From Rhodospirillaceae bacterium UBA4468 (GTDB lineage: Bacteria > Pseudomonadota > Alphaproteobacteria > Rhodospirillales > Casp-alpha2): a stretch of 64,000 bases of DNA. This document shows positions 37,717 through 46,889 of this stretch, piece after piece. The stretch spans positions 5,551 to 69,550 of the forward strand of contig DGOK01000012.1 of NCBI GenBank assembly GCA_002389385.1. Reading direction: 5' to 3'. Under the pieces are notes generated by a model. The model saw nothing but the letters and a program-made list of their open reading frames with translations, ran no database searches and had not been told where the DNA came from. The stretch's first letter is position 1; each line of letters begins with the position of its first letter. The translations under genes were made by a program, and so were the position numbers.

Positions 37717-37778
37717 ATGTGCCTACACCGGGCTGTAAATTCAACCCACGTAGGCACATCGTCCTAACGAGCGATGTG
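37717..37778 (+). promoter_or_regulatory. Leader RNA with two mutually exclusive hairpins
   Basis: Hairpin 1: ATGTGCCTAC (37717-37726) pairs perfectly with GTAGGCACAT (37750-37759) around a 23-nt loop. Hairpin 2: CACATCG (37755-37761) pairs with CGATGTG (37772-37778). They share CACAT, so only one can form at a time. Hairpin 2 ends 17 nt before the cysE start and is close enough to affect ribosome access. No U-run follows either, so translational control or an mRNA-stability role is more likely than termination. No known riboswitch class was recognised. Confidence 0.55.
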
Positions 37779-37795
37779 AAGATAAAGAACATGCC

Positions 37796-38551
37796 ATGGT
37801 TTTCAAGCGATTAAAGGCCGATCTAGACGCCTTTCTTGAACGAGACCCCGCTGCGCGGTCACGTTTTGAGGTGGTTATCCTGTATCAAGGATTCCATGCC
37901 GTTGTGTTTTATCGGGTGGCGAACTGGTTTTGGCAGGCTGGATTACAATTTATCGGACGCCTGATTTCTCAGTTTGGCAGGCTCTTTACAGGTATCGAAA
38001 TTCATCCTGGTGCGACCATCGGTTGCTGCTTCGTGATTGACCATGGGGCTGGCGTCGTAATCGGCGAAACGGCCGAGATCGGTGACAACGTGACACTTTA
38101 TCATAATGTGACGCTGGGCGGTGTTGCACCAAGTGTTGATAGCGCCGCGCAGGTTGGCACAAAACGTCACCCAACATTAGGCGATGGCGTGATTGTTGGC
38201 TCAGGCGCACAGATATTAGGCCCAATTAACGTTGGTGATAATGCACGTGTCGGTGCCAACGCGGTCGTCACGTCTGACGTGCCAGCGAACGTCACGGCAG
38301 TGGGTATCCCGGCCAGGATCATTCCGCCGCGCGATAAATCCAAAGCTGGCGAGTTCCGCGCTTATGCAACTTCACCTGAAGGTGTGCCTGACCCTGTGCA
38401 GCAGGTTCTGGATCAGCTGCGCAATGAAATTGGCGATCTCAAAGGTCGTATTGGCGAATTAGAGACAGAGCGTGATGCGCTCAGAGATGATGCAAATAAC
38501 GAAAACGACGACACCGATCGTGGTGATAAAAAGAAATCATCCGTGGCATAA
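37796..38551 (+). CDS. cysE: Serine O-acetyltransferase
   Basis: First step of cysteine synthesis: serine plus acetyl-CoA to O-acetylserine. 251 residues with left-handed beta-helix hexapeptide repeats (GATIGCCFVIDHGAGVVIG and following to VTAVGIPARI near 180). The N-terminal helical part is short, as in EpsC-like enzymes. The tail after 200 is a charged coiled-coil (LKGRIGELETERD) ending SVA, not the terminal Ile that docks into CysK, so the usual cysteine synthase complex is doubtful. As first gene of the isc/suf operon it ties cysteine supply to cluster demand. Confidence 0.92.
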   Translation: MVFKRLKADLDAFLERDPAARSRFEVVILYQGFHAVVFYRVANWFWQAGLQFIGRLISQFGRLFTGIEIHPGATIGCCFVIDHGAGVVIGETAEIGDNVTLYHNVTLGGVAPSVDSAAQVGTKRHPTLGDGVIVGSGAQILGPINVGDNARVGANAVVTSDVPANVTAVGIPARIIPPRDKSKAGEFRAYATSPEGVPDPVQQVLDQLRNEIGDLKGRIGELETERDALRDDANNENDDTDRGDKKKSSVA

Positions 38552-38582
38552 GTCTCGGTCGGTGATGTAAGGGAGCGACAAA

Positions 38583-39056
38583 ATGAAACTAAGCACCAAA
38601 GGACGCTACGCCGTCATGGCGATGGTTGATCTGGCGACCCACTCCAAGGGAAAACCGACGACGCTTGCAGATGTTGCAGATCGTCAGGAAATCTCTCTTT
38701 CGTATCTTGAACAATTGTTTGGCCATCTGCGCCGCGGTCAGCTTGTCACGAGTGTACGTGGCCCGGGCGGCGGTTACTTGCTAGCCCGTGAGCCTGCAGA
38801 AATTCGTGTTGCCGATGTCATCATGGCTGTTGATGAGCCGATCAAGGCGACGCGATGTACACCGGGTAGCCCCGCTGGTTGTCATGGTGGACAGCAACGA
38901 TGCCTGACGCATGATCTTTGGGAAGAACTTGGAAATCAGATCTATCTGTTTTTGAATTCTGTCTCTCTTGAGGATGTGGCAACGCGGCGCGTCTTGGGCT
39001 CAAGCGGCATGCTTTATGTGCAAGGCCGTGATCAGCAAATAGCTGCTGGTGAGTAA
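38583..39056 (+). CDS. iscR: Rrf2-family iron-sulfur regulator IscR
   Basis: 157 residues. Winged helix at 1-70 (MKLSTKGRYAVMAMVDLA, SLSYLEQLFGHLRR, VRGPGGGYLLAR). Three cysteines at 92, 100 and 107 in RCTPGSPAGCHGGQQRC match the [2Fe-2S] ligand set of IscR, with a His three residues later. So this is a cluster sensor rather than CymR. It follows cysE by 31 nt with AGGGAG upstream, and a type-1-like box lies in front of the operon, so it should repress its own operon when clusters are plentiful. Confidence 0.93.
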   Translation: MKLSTKGRYAVMAMVDLATHSKGKPTTLADVADRQEISLSYLEQLFGHLRRGQLVTSVRGPGGGYLLAREPAEIRVADVIMAVDEPIKATRCTPGSPAGCHGGQQRCLTHDLWEELGNQIYLFLNSVSLEDVATRRVLGSSGMLYVQGRDQQIAAGE

Positions 39057-39088
39057 AACTCAAAACGAAATTAGGAAATCGTATACCC

Positions 39089-40192
39089 ATGACTGACGCC
39101 TGTTACCTTGATCATAACGCGACGACGCCTTTGCGGGATGCCGCAAAGGAGGCGATGGCGTGTGCGATAGAGGTTACGGGGAATGCGTCATCGGTGCATA
39201 GATTCGGTCGTGATCAGCGGAAGATCATTGAGGACGCACGCCAGCAAGTCGCGAACCTGGCCGACGTCAGCCCGGCTAATGTGATCTTCACGTCAGGCGG
39301 TTCCGAAGCCAATAATACAGTGCTTCGAGGCATTGCAACATCAACACGCATCACCTCGACGATTGAGCATGCATCCGTTCTTGATGCGGATAGTGCCGCA
39401 ATCAGGATTGACGTCGACGGCAATGGCCTGTTCGATCTAGATGCGCTCCAAGCGACTCATGGCGACTTAGATGCCCCGGCACTTGTGTCTGTCATGGCGG
39501 CCAATAATGAAACAGGCGTCATTCAGCCGATTGCCGAGATCGCCCAAATCGTTCGTGACCATGACGGTAGATTGCACGTGGATGCGATCCAGTGGGCGGG
39601 AAAATTACCTTTATTTGAGCTCACAGTTTTGGCTGATGCCGTAACGATTAGTGCTCATAAGCTGGGTGGCCCGCAGGGCGTTGGCGCGATTATCGTGCGT
39701 GACGGTGTCCCGTTTGAGCCGATTGTCAAAGGTGGCGGACAGGAACGTCGACGCCGCGCTGGCACCGAAAATGCGATTGGTATCGCCGGATTTGGTGCTG
39801 CGTGCGAGGCGGCGGCTTTGGATCAAGCGCACTATGCCGAGCTGGCAACGTTCCGAGATAAAATCGAAGCTGATCTCGGCGCTCAGGCTCGTGTTTATGG
39901 AGATAAAGCTACGCGGCTTAACAACACAACATGTATCGGTATGCCGGGTGTCTCTGCGGAAACGCAGGTGATGGCATTCGATCTTGCAGGTATTGCCATA
40001 AGTGCTGGATCCGCATGCTCGAGTGGCAAGGTTGAGCCGAGCCATGTTCTGATTGCTATGGGTATCGATCATGATGAAGCAGCTGAGGCTGTTCGTGTGT
40101 CCCTCGGATGGTCGAGCACTATGCAGGATGCGGAACGCTTTATTGATGTTTGGCAGAGCTTGCGGTCCCGAACCGCATCGGAGGCCGCGTAA
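39089..40192 (+). CDS. Cysteine desulfurase, NifS/IscS type (first of three)
   Basis: 367 residues, PLP fold type I. Marks: YLDHNATTPL, SGGSEANNT, NNETGVIQP, HVDAIQW, Schiff-base Lys in ISAHKLGGPQGVG, RRRAGTEN and the mobile-loop Cys in GSACSSGKVEPSHVL near 310. All catalytic residues are in place, so it should release sulfur from cysteine. It differs clearly from the next gene, so this is an old paralogue and not a recent copy. The stop is 1 nt before the iscS start. Confidence 0.92.
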   Translation: MTDACYLDHNATTPLRDAAKEAMACAIEVTGNASSVHRFGRDQRKIIEDARQQVANLADVSPANVIFTSGGSEANNTVLRGIATSTRITSTIEHASVLDADSAAIRIDVDGNGLFDLDALQATHGDLDAPALVSVMAANNETGVIQPIAEIAQIVRDHDGRLHVDAIQWAGKLPLFELTVLADAVTISAHKLGGPQGVGAIIVRDGVPFEPIVKGGGQERRRRAGTENAIGIAGFGAACEAAALDQAHYAELATFRDKIEADLGAQARVYGDKATRLNNTTCIGMPGVSAETQVMAFDLAGIAISAGSACSSGKVEPSHVLIAMGIDHDEAAEAVRVSLGWSSTMQDAERFIDVWQSLRSRTASEAA

Positions 40193-40193
40193 C

Positions 40194-41381
40194 ATGTGTG
40201 CAGCCCGTCCCATCTATATAGATTATCAAGCCACGACACCTGTTGATACGCGTGTCATGGACGTGATGACGCCGTTCTTCACAGAAATGTTCGGCAACCC
40301 GCATTCAACATCACATAGTTATGGCTTGGAAGCGCGGGACGCGGTTGAGGCTGCGCGCGTTCAGGTGGCAGGCATGATCAATGCCGATCCGCGCGAAGTG
40401 ATCTTCACGTCGGGTGCGACCGAAAGCAACAATATGGCGATCAAAGGCGTTGGGCGTTTCTTTGCCGGACGTAAGGGGCGCATGATTGCCCCCGTCACTG
40501 AGCATAAATGTGTTCTGGAATCCCTTAAATATGTCGCGAAGCTTGGCTATGAAATCACACTGTTACCTGTCGGTACGGATGGTCTGTTAGATCCCGCTGC
40601 CGTCAAAGATGCGATCCGCGATGACACTGCGCTGGTCTCTGTGATGCATGTGAATAATGAAATTGGTGTGATCCAGCCGATGGCTGAGATCGGTGCGATT
40701 TGCCGTGAGCGTGGTGTGTATCTGCATTCGGATGCAGCGCAAGCCGCCGGTAAAACGTCGATTGACGTTGCCGCCATGAATATCGATTTGCTGAGCCTGA
40801 GCAGCCATAAGATGTACGGTCCGATGGGTGTGGGCGTCCTTTATGTGCGCCGCAAGCCGCGTGTCCGCCTTGAGCCATTGATGCATGGTGGTGGTCAGGA
40901 GCGTACATTGCGCTCGGGCACATTACCGGCACCGCTTGTTGTTGGTATGGGTAAGGCTGCAGAAATTATTACCAACGAGACCGATGCCGATCATCCGCGC
41001 ATCCGCGATCTTCGTGATCGGCTGATGAAGGGTCTTCAACAGCGGGTCCCGGGTACGTTTATCAACGGCAGCTTGGATCATCGCATCTCAGGTAATCTGA
41101 ATATCGGATTTGAAGGTATTGATTCCGAAGCTTTGATGGATGCGGTTAAAGATCAAATTGCCCTTTCAAGTGGGTCAGCATGCACATCCGCAGCCGTAGA
41201 GCCTTCGTATGTATTACGAGCGCTTGGTTTGTCGGATACAGACGCACACGCATCGGTTCGCATGTGCGTTGGGCGTATGACGACATCGGATGAAATTGAT
41301 ACTGCGATTGCAGCTTTAAGCGCTGCTGTAACGACGTTAAGAGAAGCAGATGAGAGCCGCCTTCGGGTGCATACGGCGTAA
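40194..41381 (+). CDS. iscS: Cysteine desulfurase IscS
   Basis: 395 residues from the ATG at 40194, which has GGAGG nine bases upstream inside the previous gene; a longer frame back to 40053 is a read-through. Marks: YIDYQATTPVD, SGATESNNMAIKG, EHKCVLES, HSDAAQAAGK, Schiff-base Lys in SSHKMYGPMG, ERTLRSGT, and catalytic Cys in SSGSACTSAAVEPSYVLRALG near 325, the group I IscS pattern. In alphaproteobacteria this gene commonly precedes sufBCD; it also feeds thiolation of tRNA, for example through MnmA (59355). Confidence 0.94.
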   Translation: MCAARPIYIDYQATTPVDTRVMDVMTPFFTEMFGNPHSTSHSYGLEARDAVEAARVQVAGMINADPREVIFTSGATESNNMAIKGVGRFFAGRKGRMIAPVTEHKCVLESLKYVAKLGYEITLLPVGTDGLLDPAAVKDAIRDDTALVSVMHVNNEIGVIQPMAEIGAICRERGVYLHSDAAQAAGKTSIDVAAMNIDLLSLSSHKMYGPMGVGVLYVRRKPRVRLEPLMHGGGQERTLRSGTLPAPLVVGMGKAAEIITNETDADHPRIRDLRDRLMKGLQQRVPGTFINGSLDHRISGNLNIGFEGIDSEALMDAVKDQIALSSGSACTSAAVEPSYVLRALGLSDTDAHASVRMCVGRMTTSDEIDTAIAALSAAVTTLREADESRLRVHTA

Positions 41382-41413
41382 GCCAGAGACGACTAACAAA
41401 GGAAGAGATTAAA

Positions 41414-42880
41414 ATGCCAGCGACAGCGGAAACTGCCGATCAGGTCCAATCTATTGAGGGTGAGAAGTACAAGTACGGCTTCATCACTGAGATTGAATCG
41501 GATATGGCACCAAAAGGACTAAGCGAAGATATTGTTCGCTTTATCTCGGCCAAAAAGAATGAGCCTGAATGGTTGCTTGATTGGCGCTTGAAAGCGTATC
41601 GCCGTTGGTTGGAAATGCCTGAGCCAAAATGGGCCAAGGTCGATTTCCCACCGATCGATTATCAGCAGTACCACTATTATTCAGCACCCAAGAGCCAGGA
41701 AGATGGCCCGCAAAGTCTTGAAGACGTTGATCCAGAGCTTTTGGCGACCTACGAGAAATTAGGTATTCCAATTCGCGAGCAAGAAATGCTCGCAGGTGTG
41801 CAGAATGTCGCAGTCGATTATGTCTTCGATAGTGTCTCTGTTGCGACGACATTCAAAAAGAAGCTCGAGGCTGCTGGCGTTATCTTCTGCCCAATCTCTG
41901 AAGCGCTTGAACGTTGCCCTGATCTGGTTCGGAAATACTTAGGCACCGTTGTGCCAATGGCAGATAACAAGCATTCGTGCCTGAACTCAGCTGTCTTTAC
42001 TGATGGCTCGTTTGTGTACATCCCGCCGGGCGTTAAGTGTCCCATGGAACTGTCGACATATTTTCGTATTAACGAACAAAATACGGGCCAGTTCGAGCGT
42101 ACATTGATCATTGCTGATAAGGGCTCATACGTGAGTTACCTTGAAGGCTGCACAGCACCGATGCGTGATGAAAATCAATTGCATGCTGCTGTTGTTGAAT
42201 TGATCGCGCTGGATGACGCCGAGATAAAATACTCAACGGTTCAAAACTGGTATCCGGGTGATGCGGATGGCAAGGGCGGCATTTATAACTTTGTCACCAA
42301 GCGTGGCGCATGCCGGGGTAAAAACTCCAAGATTTCATGGACCCAGGTTGAGACGGGTTCAGCGATCACATGGAAGTATCCAAGCTGCATCCTGCAGGGT
42401 GATAACTCGGTGGGTGAATTTTATTCCATCGCGATCACCAACAATGCGCAGCAGGCTGACACGGGTACCAAGATGATCCATATCGGCAAGAATACGACGT
42501 CGCGGATTATCTCGAAGGGTATTTCAGCAGGTAAATCTGATCAGACGTATCGCGGTCTTGTGAAAATCTCGGCCAAGGCTGAGGGAGCACGTAATTACAC
42601 GCAATGTGACTCGCTTTTGATTGGTGATAAATGTGGTGCGCATACCGTGCCGTATATTGAAAGTCGCAATAAAGCCGCGATTGTTGAGCACGAAGCCACC
42701 ACCTCAACCATCTCGGAAGACCAGCTTTTCTATCTGCGCCAACGGGGTATCCCGCAAGAAGCTGCAGTTGCACTGGTCGTTAACGGGTTCTGCCGAGAAG
42801 TGTTGCAGCAGTTGCCTATGGAATTCGCCGTCGAAGCGCAAAAGCTTGTCGGTATCTCGCTTGAAGGAAGTGTCGGTTAA
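41414..42880 (+). CDS. sufB: SufB, Fe-S cluster scaffold component
   Basis: 488 residues. Together with SufC and SufD it forms the SufBC2D scaffold that builds new clusters. Marks: ADNKHSCLNSAVFTDGSFVYIPPGVKCPMELS in the middle and, in the beta-helix core, NYTQCDSLLIGDKCGAHTVPYIE with the Cys that receives persulfide sulfur (near residue 400). ISEDQLFYLRQRGI near the end is the SufC-binding helix. GGAAGAG precedes the start. Length and context are fully normal. Confidence 0.97.
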   Translation: MPATAETADQVQSIEGEKYKYGFITEIESDMAPKGLSEDIVRFISAKKNEPEWLLDWRLKAYRRWLEMPEPKWAKVDFPPIDYQQYHYYSAPKSQEDGPQSLEDVDPELLATYEKLGIPIREQEMLAGVQNVAVDYVFDSVSVATTFKKKLEAAGVIFCPISEALERCPDLVRKYLGTVVPMADNKHSCLNSAVFTDGSFVYIPPGVKCPMELSTYFRINEQNTGQFERTLIIADKGSYVSYLEGCTAPMRDENQLHAAVVELIALDDAEIKYSTVQNWYPGDADGKGGIYNFVTKRGACRGKNSKISWTQVETGSAITWKYPSCILQGDNSVGEFYSIAITNNAQQADTGTKMIHIGKNTTSRIISKGISAGKSDQTYRGLVKISAKAEGARNYTQCDSLLIGDKCGAHTVPYIESRNKAAIVEHEATTSTISEDQLFYLRQRGIPQEAAVALVVNGFCREVLQQLPMEFAVEAQKLVGISLEGSVG

Positions 42881-42906
42881 GCCGGCCGTTAAAGGAATAT
42901 AGAACG

Positions 42907-43656
42907 ATGTTAGAAATTAAAGATCTCCATGCCACTGTTGGCGGCACTGAAATTCTTAAAGGCCTGCACCTGGTTGTTGAGCCTGGCGAAGTGCATGCCA
43001 TTATGGGCCCGAACGGGTCTGGTAAGTCGACCTTGTCGTATGTGCTTGCGGGCCGCGAAGGGTATGACGTGACGGGTGGCCGAATCATCTATAACGGTGA
43101 AGACCTCACAAACCTTGAGCCGGAAGAGCGTGCTGCTAAGGGCATTTTCTTGGCGTTTCAATACCCGGTAGAAATTCCAGGTGTGCCGAACTCCACATTT
43201 TTGAACGAAGCGCTGAATGCTGTGCGTCGTTACCGCGGCGAAGAAGAGATGGATAAGATTGAGTTCATCAAAATGCTTCGCGCCAAGACGAAAGAGCTGA
43301 GCATGTCCGATGAGATGCTCAAGCGCGCCGTTAATGTGGGCTTCTCGGGTGGTGAGAAAAAGCGTAACGAAGTCCTGCAGATGGCAATCCTTGAGCCAAC
43401 GTTGGCAATCCTCGACGAAACAGATAGTGGTCTTGATATCGATGCGCTAAAAATTGTTGCTGATGGCGTCAATGCGCTGCGTTCACCTGAGCGTTCAAGC
43501 CTTGTGATCACACACTATCAGCGCCTGCTCGATTACATTGTGCCGGACAAAGTACATATTCTTGCTAAGGGTCGCATTCAGCACACGGGTGGCAAAGAGT
43601 TAGCCCATGAGCTTGAAGCAAAAGGATATGCAGACTTCGTTGGGGAGGCTGCTTAA
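42907..43656 (+). CDS. sufC: SufC, ATPase of the SufBCD complex
   Basis: 249 residues, ABC-type ATPase without membrane partner. Walker A GPNGSGKST near 37, Q-loop FQYPVEIPG, the Suf-type signature FSGGEKKRNEVLQM and Walker B LAILDETDSGLD are all seen. ATP binding rearranges SufB and SufD for cluster assembly. The stop overlaps the sufD start by one base, so they are translationally coupled. Confidence 0.97.
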   Translation: MLEIKDLHATVGGTEILKGLHLVVEPGEVHAIMGPNGSGKSTLSYVLAGREGYDVTGGRIIYNGEDLTNLEPEERAAKGIFLAFQYPVEIPGVPNSTFLNEALNAVRRYRGEEEMDKIEFIKMLRAKTKELSMSDEMLKRAVNVGFSGGEKKRNEVLQMAILEPTLAILDETDSGLDIDALKIVADGVNALRSPERSSLVITHYQRLLDYIVPDKVHILAKGRIQHTGGKELAHELEAKGYADFVGEAA

Positions 43657-44987
43657 TGTCGATCCTTCCGTTCATCGAAGGTGAGCCAATTGCGGGACGT
43701 CAGCTTATTGGCCAGGACTTGGCATGGCTGACGACACGCCGCCAGGCGGGCATCGAGCGTTTTCAGAAAACCGGCCTGCCAACACAAAAATTGGAAAGCT
43801 GGAAATATACGCGTCTGCGTCCTTTGGATGATACGCGTTACTTACCTGTAGATGCTGGTGGCACCGATATCAGTATTGATACTGTGCCGAGTGTTGGCGA
43901 TGTTGCCGCACGTCTTGTTTTTGTGAATGGACGTCTGCGCGCTGATTTATCTGACATCAGTGAGCTGCCTGAAGGTGTCCGTTTTGATACTCTCGAGAAT
44001 GTGTTGGCGGAAGATCCGTTATGGGTTGAGGCCAACATGGGCAGTGTTGCCAAAGATGCTGATCAGGCAATGCTGGCACTTAATGATGCCATGATGGACT
44101 CCGGCTTTGTGCTGCATGTTCAAAAGGGCAAAGCGCTGACGAAGCCTGTTGAGGTCGTTTTTATTGGTGGCCTGACAGATCAAGCGATTGCATATTTTCC
44201 ACGTAACCTGATCGTTCTCGAAGAAGCGTCTCAGGCGACATTGGTAAAACATCATGTCGGTCATGGCCGTGCTGAGTACTTTGCGAATTCAGTTTCGGAA
44301 ATTGCTGTCGGTGATGCTGCCAATTTCAAGCACTACAAAGTACAAGCTGAGAGCATCCACGCTGCTCACGTTGCAACGGTTCACACACGTATCGGTCGCG
44401 ATGCCAATTACGAAGGTTTTGGCCTGTCGATTGGTGGCCTGCTGTCACGTACCGAGACTAATATTACATTAGCTGGGCAAGGGGCTAATGCCGGTTTGCA
44501 TGGTGCTTATATGATGCGTGGGAATGAGCATTGCGATAACACATCTTATATTGATATGGCCGTGCCAAATACGACCTGTAATCAAGTGTTTAAAGGTGTG
44601 TTGGACGATGCAAGTCGTGGTGTATTTCAAGGTAAAATCCACGTTGCCAGAGATGCTCAAAAGGCTGACGGGCGGATGCTGAATAAAACATTGTTGCTGA
44701 GCAATGATGCCGAGATCGACAGCAAGCCTGAACTCGAGATTTATGCAGACGATGTTCAGTGCGCGCATGGCATGACGACGGGACAACTTGATACGACAGC
44801 GCTGTTCTATTTGCGCTCGCGCGGTATCCCCGAAGCGTTGGCTCGTAATATGCTGGTGCAATCATTCTTGGGCGATGCTTTGGAAGAAATTTCTGATGAG
44901 AACGTCCGTGAAGTATTCCTGGACCGGGTTGTTCATTGGCTGCCAGCACACTGCTTTTTAGCAGGCGAATGGAAGGAAAGCGCTTAA
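43656..44987 (+). CDS. sufD: SufD, Fe-S scaffold component
   Basis: 443 residues. Beta-helix partner of SufB; needed for iron entry. The C-terminal part has NKTLLLSNDAEIDSKPELEIYADDVQCAHG, with the conserved His of SufD just after Cys, then TALFYLRSRGIPEALARNML, the SufC-binding helix. The N-terminus has KLESWKYTRLRPL, typical of the family. Overlaps sufC by one base and sufS by one base. Confidence 0.96.
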   Translation: MSILPFIEGEPIAGRQLIGQDLAWLTTRRQAGIERFQKTGLPTQKLESWKYTRLRPLDDTRYLPVDAGGTDISIDTVPSVGDVAARLVFVNGRLRADLSDISELPEGVRFDTLENVLAEDPLWVEANMGSVAKDADQAMLALNDAMMDSGFVLHVQKGKALTKPVEVVFIGGLTDQAIAYFPRNLIVLEEASQATLVKHHVGHGRAEYFANSVSEIAVGDAANFKHYKVQAESIHAAHVATVHTRIGRDANYEGFGLSIGGLLSRTETNITLAGQGANAGLHGAYMMRGNEHCDNTSYIDMAVPNTTCNQVFKGVLDDASRGVFQGKIHVARDAQKADGRMLNKTLLLSNDAEIDSKPELEIYADDVQCAHGMTTGQLDTTALFYLRSRGIPEALARNMLVQSFLGDALEEISDENVREVFLDRVVHWLPAHCFLAGEWKESA

Positions 44988-46255
44988 TGACTGACGCTGC
45001 ACAATTGGCTAAAGGCCCTGGTGATAATTCCACACAGGCGTTTGATGTAGACCGTATCCGTGAGGATTTTCCTGTGCTTAAGGAAATGGTTTATGACAAG
45101 CCTTTGGTTTTCCTAGACAACGGTGCCAGTGCACAAAAGCCTCGTCAGGTCATTGAGGCCATGACGGATTGCATGGAGCATTATTACGCCAATGTGCACC
45201 GTGGGAATCATCGGCTTAGCCAGCTCTCGACCGTAGGGTACGAAAAAGCCCGAGAAAGCGTCGCACGTTTTATGAATGCGCCAAATCAGGATGAAGTGAT
45301 CTTCACCAAGGGTGCCACCGAGGCCATTAATCTGGTCGCGTCCAGTTATGGTCGGACATTCTTGAAGGAAGGCGACGAAATCATCGTCACGGTGATGGAG
45401 CATCACGCCAACATCGTGCCATGGCAGTTGCTGCGTGCTGAAAAGGGTATCGTCCTCAAGGTTGTGCCGATCGATGATGACGGCAACTTCTTGATGGATG
45501 AATTCGAGGCGTTGTTGTCGCCTAAGACGAAACTGGTTTCAGTGCCGCATATCTCGAACGTGCTTGGTACAATCCTGCCCATCGAAGAAATTATTCGGAA
45601 ATCCCACGCAGCAGGCGCCAAAGTTCTGATTGATGGCTGTCAGGCCGTGCCGCACACAAAAGTTGATGTACAGGCGTTGGGCGCAGATTTTTACGTTTTT
45701 TCTAGCCATAAACTCTATGGCCCGACAGGTATCGGTGTTCTTTGGGCACCCTTGGATATCTTGAATGCCATGCCGCCTTATCAGGGCGGTGGCGATATGA
45801 TTGACCGTGTGACTTTTGAAGAAACAACGTTTCAAAATGCCCCGCATCGTTTCGAAGCCGGCACACCTGCCATTATCGAAGCGATTGGACTGAACGCCGC
45901 CATTGAATATGTTGAGAGCATTGGTCTCGAAAACATCGCGGCCCATGAAGTCGGGCTTTTGCATTACGCGACTGAGCGTCTGCAAAGCATTGAAGGCTTA
46001 CATGTTATCGGCAATGCTGATGAGAAGGCCTCCATTATTTCGTTTGTGATGGACGATGCGCATATCTCGGACATTGGTACGATCATAGATCGTGCTGGTG
46101 TTGCGGTACGCGTAGGTCATCACTGTGCGCAGCCGTTGATGGATCGTTATGGGATTCCTGGTACGGCCCGGGCATCCTTCGGTCTTTATAATACCAAGCA
46201 GGAAATTGACGCCCTGCACGACTCTCTTTTGATTGTAAAAGAGATGTTTTCATAA
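44987..46255 (+). CDS. sufS: Cysteine desulfurase SufS (third of three)
   Basis: 422 residues from the ATG at 44987 (the A is shared with the sufD stop). Group II desulfurase: FLDNGASAQKP, YANVHRGNH, GATEAINLV, MEHHANIVPW, DGCQAVPH, Schiff-base Lys in FSSHKLYGPTG, RFEAGTP and Cys in VRVGHHCAQPLMDRYGIPG near 370. The normal sulfur acceptor, SufE or SufU, is not in the window, so it must be elsewhere or be replaced. Confidence 0.96.
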   Translation: MTDAAQLAKGPGDNSTQAFDVDRIREDFPVLKEMVYDKPLVFLDNGASAQKPRQVIEAMTDCMEHYYANVHRGNHRLSQLSTVGYEKARESVARFMNAPNQDEVIFTKGATEAINLVASSYGRTFLKEGDEIIVTVMEHHANIVPWQLLRAEKGIVLKVVPIDDDGNFLMDEFEALLSPKTKLVSVPHISNVLGTILPIEEIIRKSHAAGAKVLIDGCQAVPHTKVDVQALGADFYVFSSHKLYGPTGIGVLWAPLDILNAMPPYQGGGDMIDRVTFEETTFQNAPHRFEAGTPAIIEAIGLNAAIEYVESIGLENIAAHEVGLLHYATERLQSIEGLHVIGNADEKASIISFVMDDAHISDIGTIIDRAGVAVRVGHHCAQPLMDRYGIPGTARASFGLYNTKQEIDALHDSLLIVKEMFS

Positions 46256-46836
46256 TGTTTGGACTTTTTAAAAAGAAAGAGATACCTGTGAACGATACAC
46301 CAACAGTTACAGAACCCGCAGCGGTTCCGGCCACTCCTGAGAAAACACAAGCCGAGATCGATGCTGCTGAAGCCAAAGTGCAAGCGTCTCTCGTGCCGCG
46401 GGACGTGTTTGTCCCGCCGCCGGGTATGGAACCGGGTACACCAAGTCATATTCCTGGTTTTGATTTTTCACCCGTTGATCCAGATGAAGAATTTCGTGCA
46501 AAGGGCGGTAGCCCACTGGCTGATGGCGTAGACGTCGCGACGGAAGAAGCGATTGTTGATGCATTACAGACGGTTTATGACCCAGAAATCCCAGTGAATA
46601 TTTATGATTTGGGATTAATTTATAAAATTGATATAGCGGAAAATGGCGAAATCAAAATCGATATGAGTTTGACGGCTCCAGGTTGCCCGGTTGCCGGTGA
46701 AATGCCAGGAATGGTCGCACGCGCTGTTGAAGAAGTTGAAGGCACCGGCAAGATTGAAGTCTTGTTGGTTTGGGACCCGGCGTGGTCACCTGAATTAATG
46801 TCAGAAGATGCAAAGCTGGCGCTTGGAATGGGTTGA
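46255..46836 (+). CDS. sufT: SufT/MIP18-family Fe-S maturation protein with N-terminal extension
   Basis: 193 residues. The C-terminal ~100 residues are a DUF59 domain: TVYDPEIPVNIYDLGLIY and SLTAPGCPVAGEMPG with the conserved Cys near 145, and LVWDPAWSPELMS. SufT helps load clusters on target proteins. The first ~85 residues are an extra Pro/Glu/Ala-rich, probably disordered segment beginning MFGLFKKKE; most SufT proteins lack this and are about 110-130 long. Start overlaps the sufS stop by one base. Confidence 0.9.
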   Translation: MFGLFKKKEIPVNDTPTVTEPAAVPATPEKTQAEIDAAEAKVQASLVPRDVFVPPPGMEPGTPSHIPGFDFSPVDPDEEFRAKGGSPLADGVDVATEEAIVDALQTVYDPEIPVNIYDLGLIYKIDIAENGEIKIDMSLTAPGCPVAGEMPGMVARAVEEVEGTGKIEVLLVWDPAWSPELMSEDAKLALGMG

Positions 46837-46889
46837 TCCCGTATAACAAGTAAGATACCAAAGATAAAAGACGGACGGAGAGAACTAAA

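Noticed and set aside
39611..40213. Open frame of 200 residues on the minus strand across the two desulfurase genes
   Set aside because: It lies wholly antisense to well-supported PLP enzymes and shows no domain or start signal.
39089..41381. Tandem desulfurase genes as a recent duplication
   Set aside because: The two proteins differ across their length and in their Cys-loop (ACSSGKVEP versus ACTSAAVEP), so they are old paralogues.
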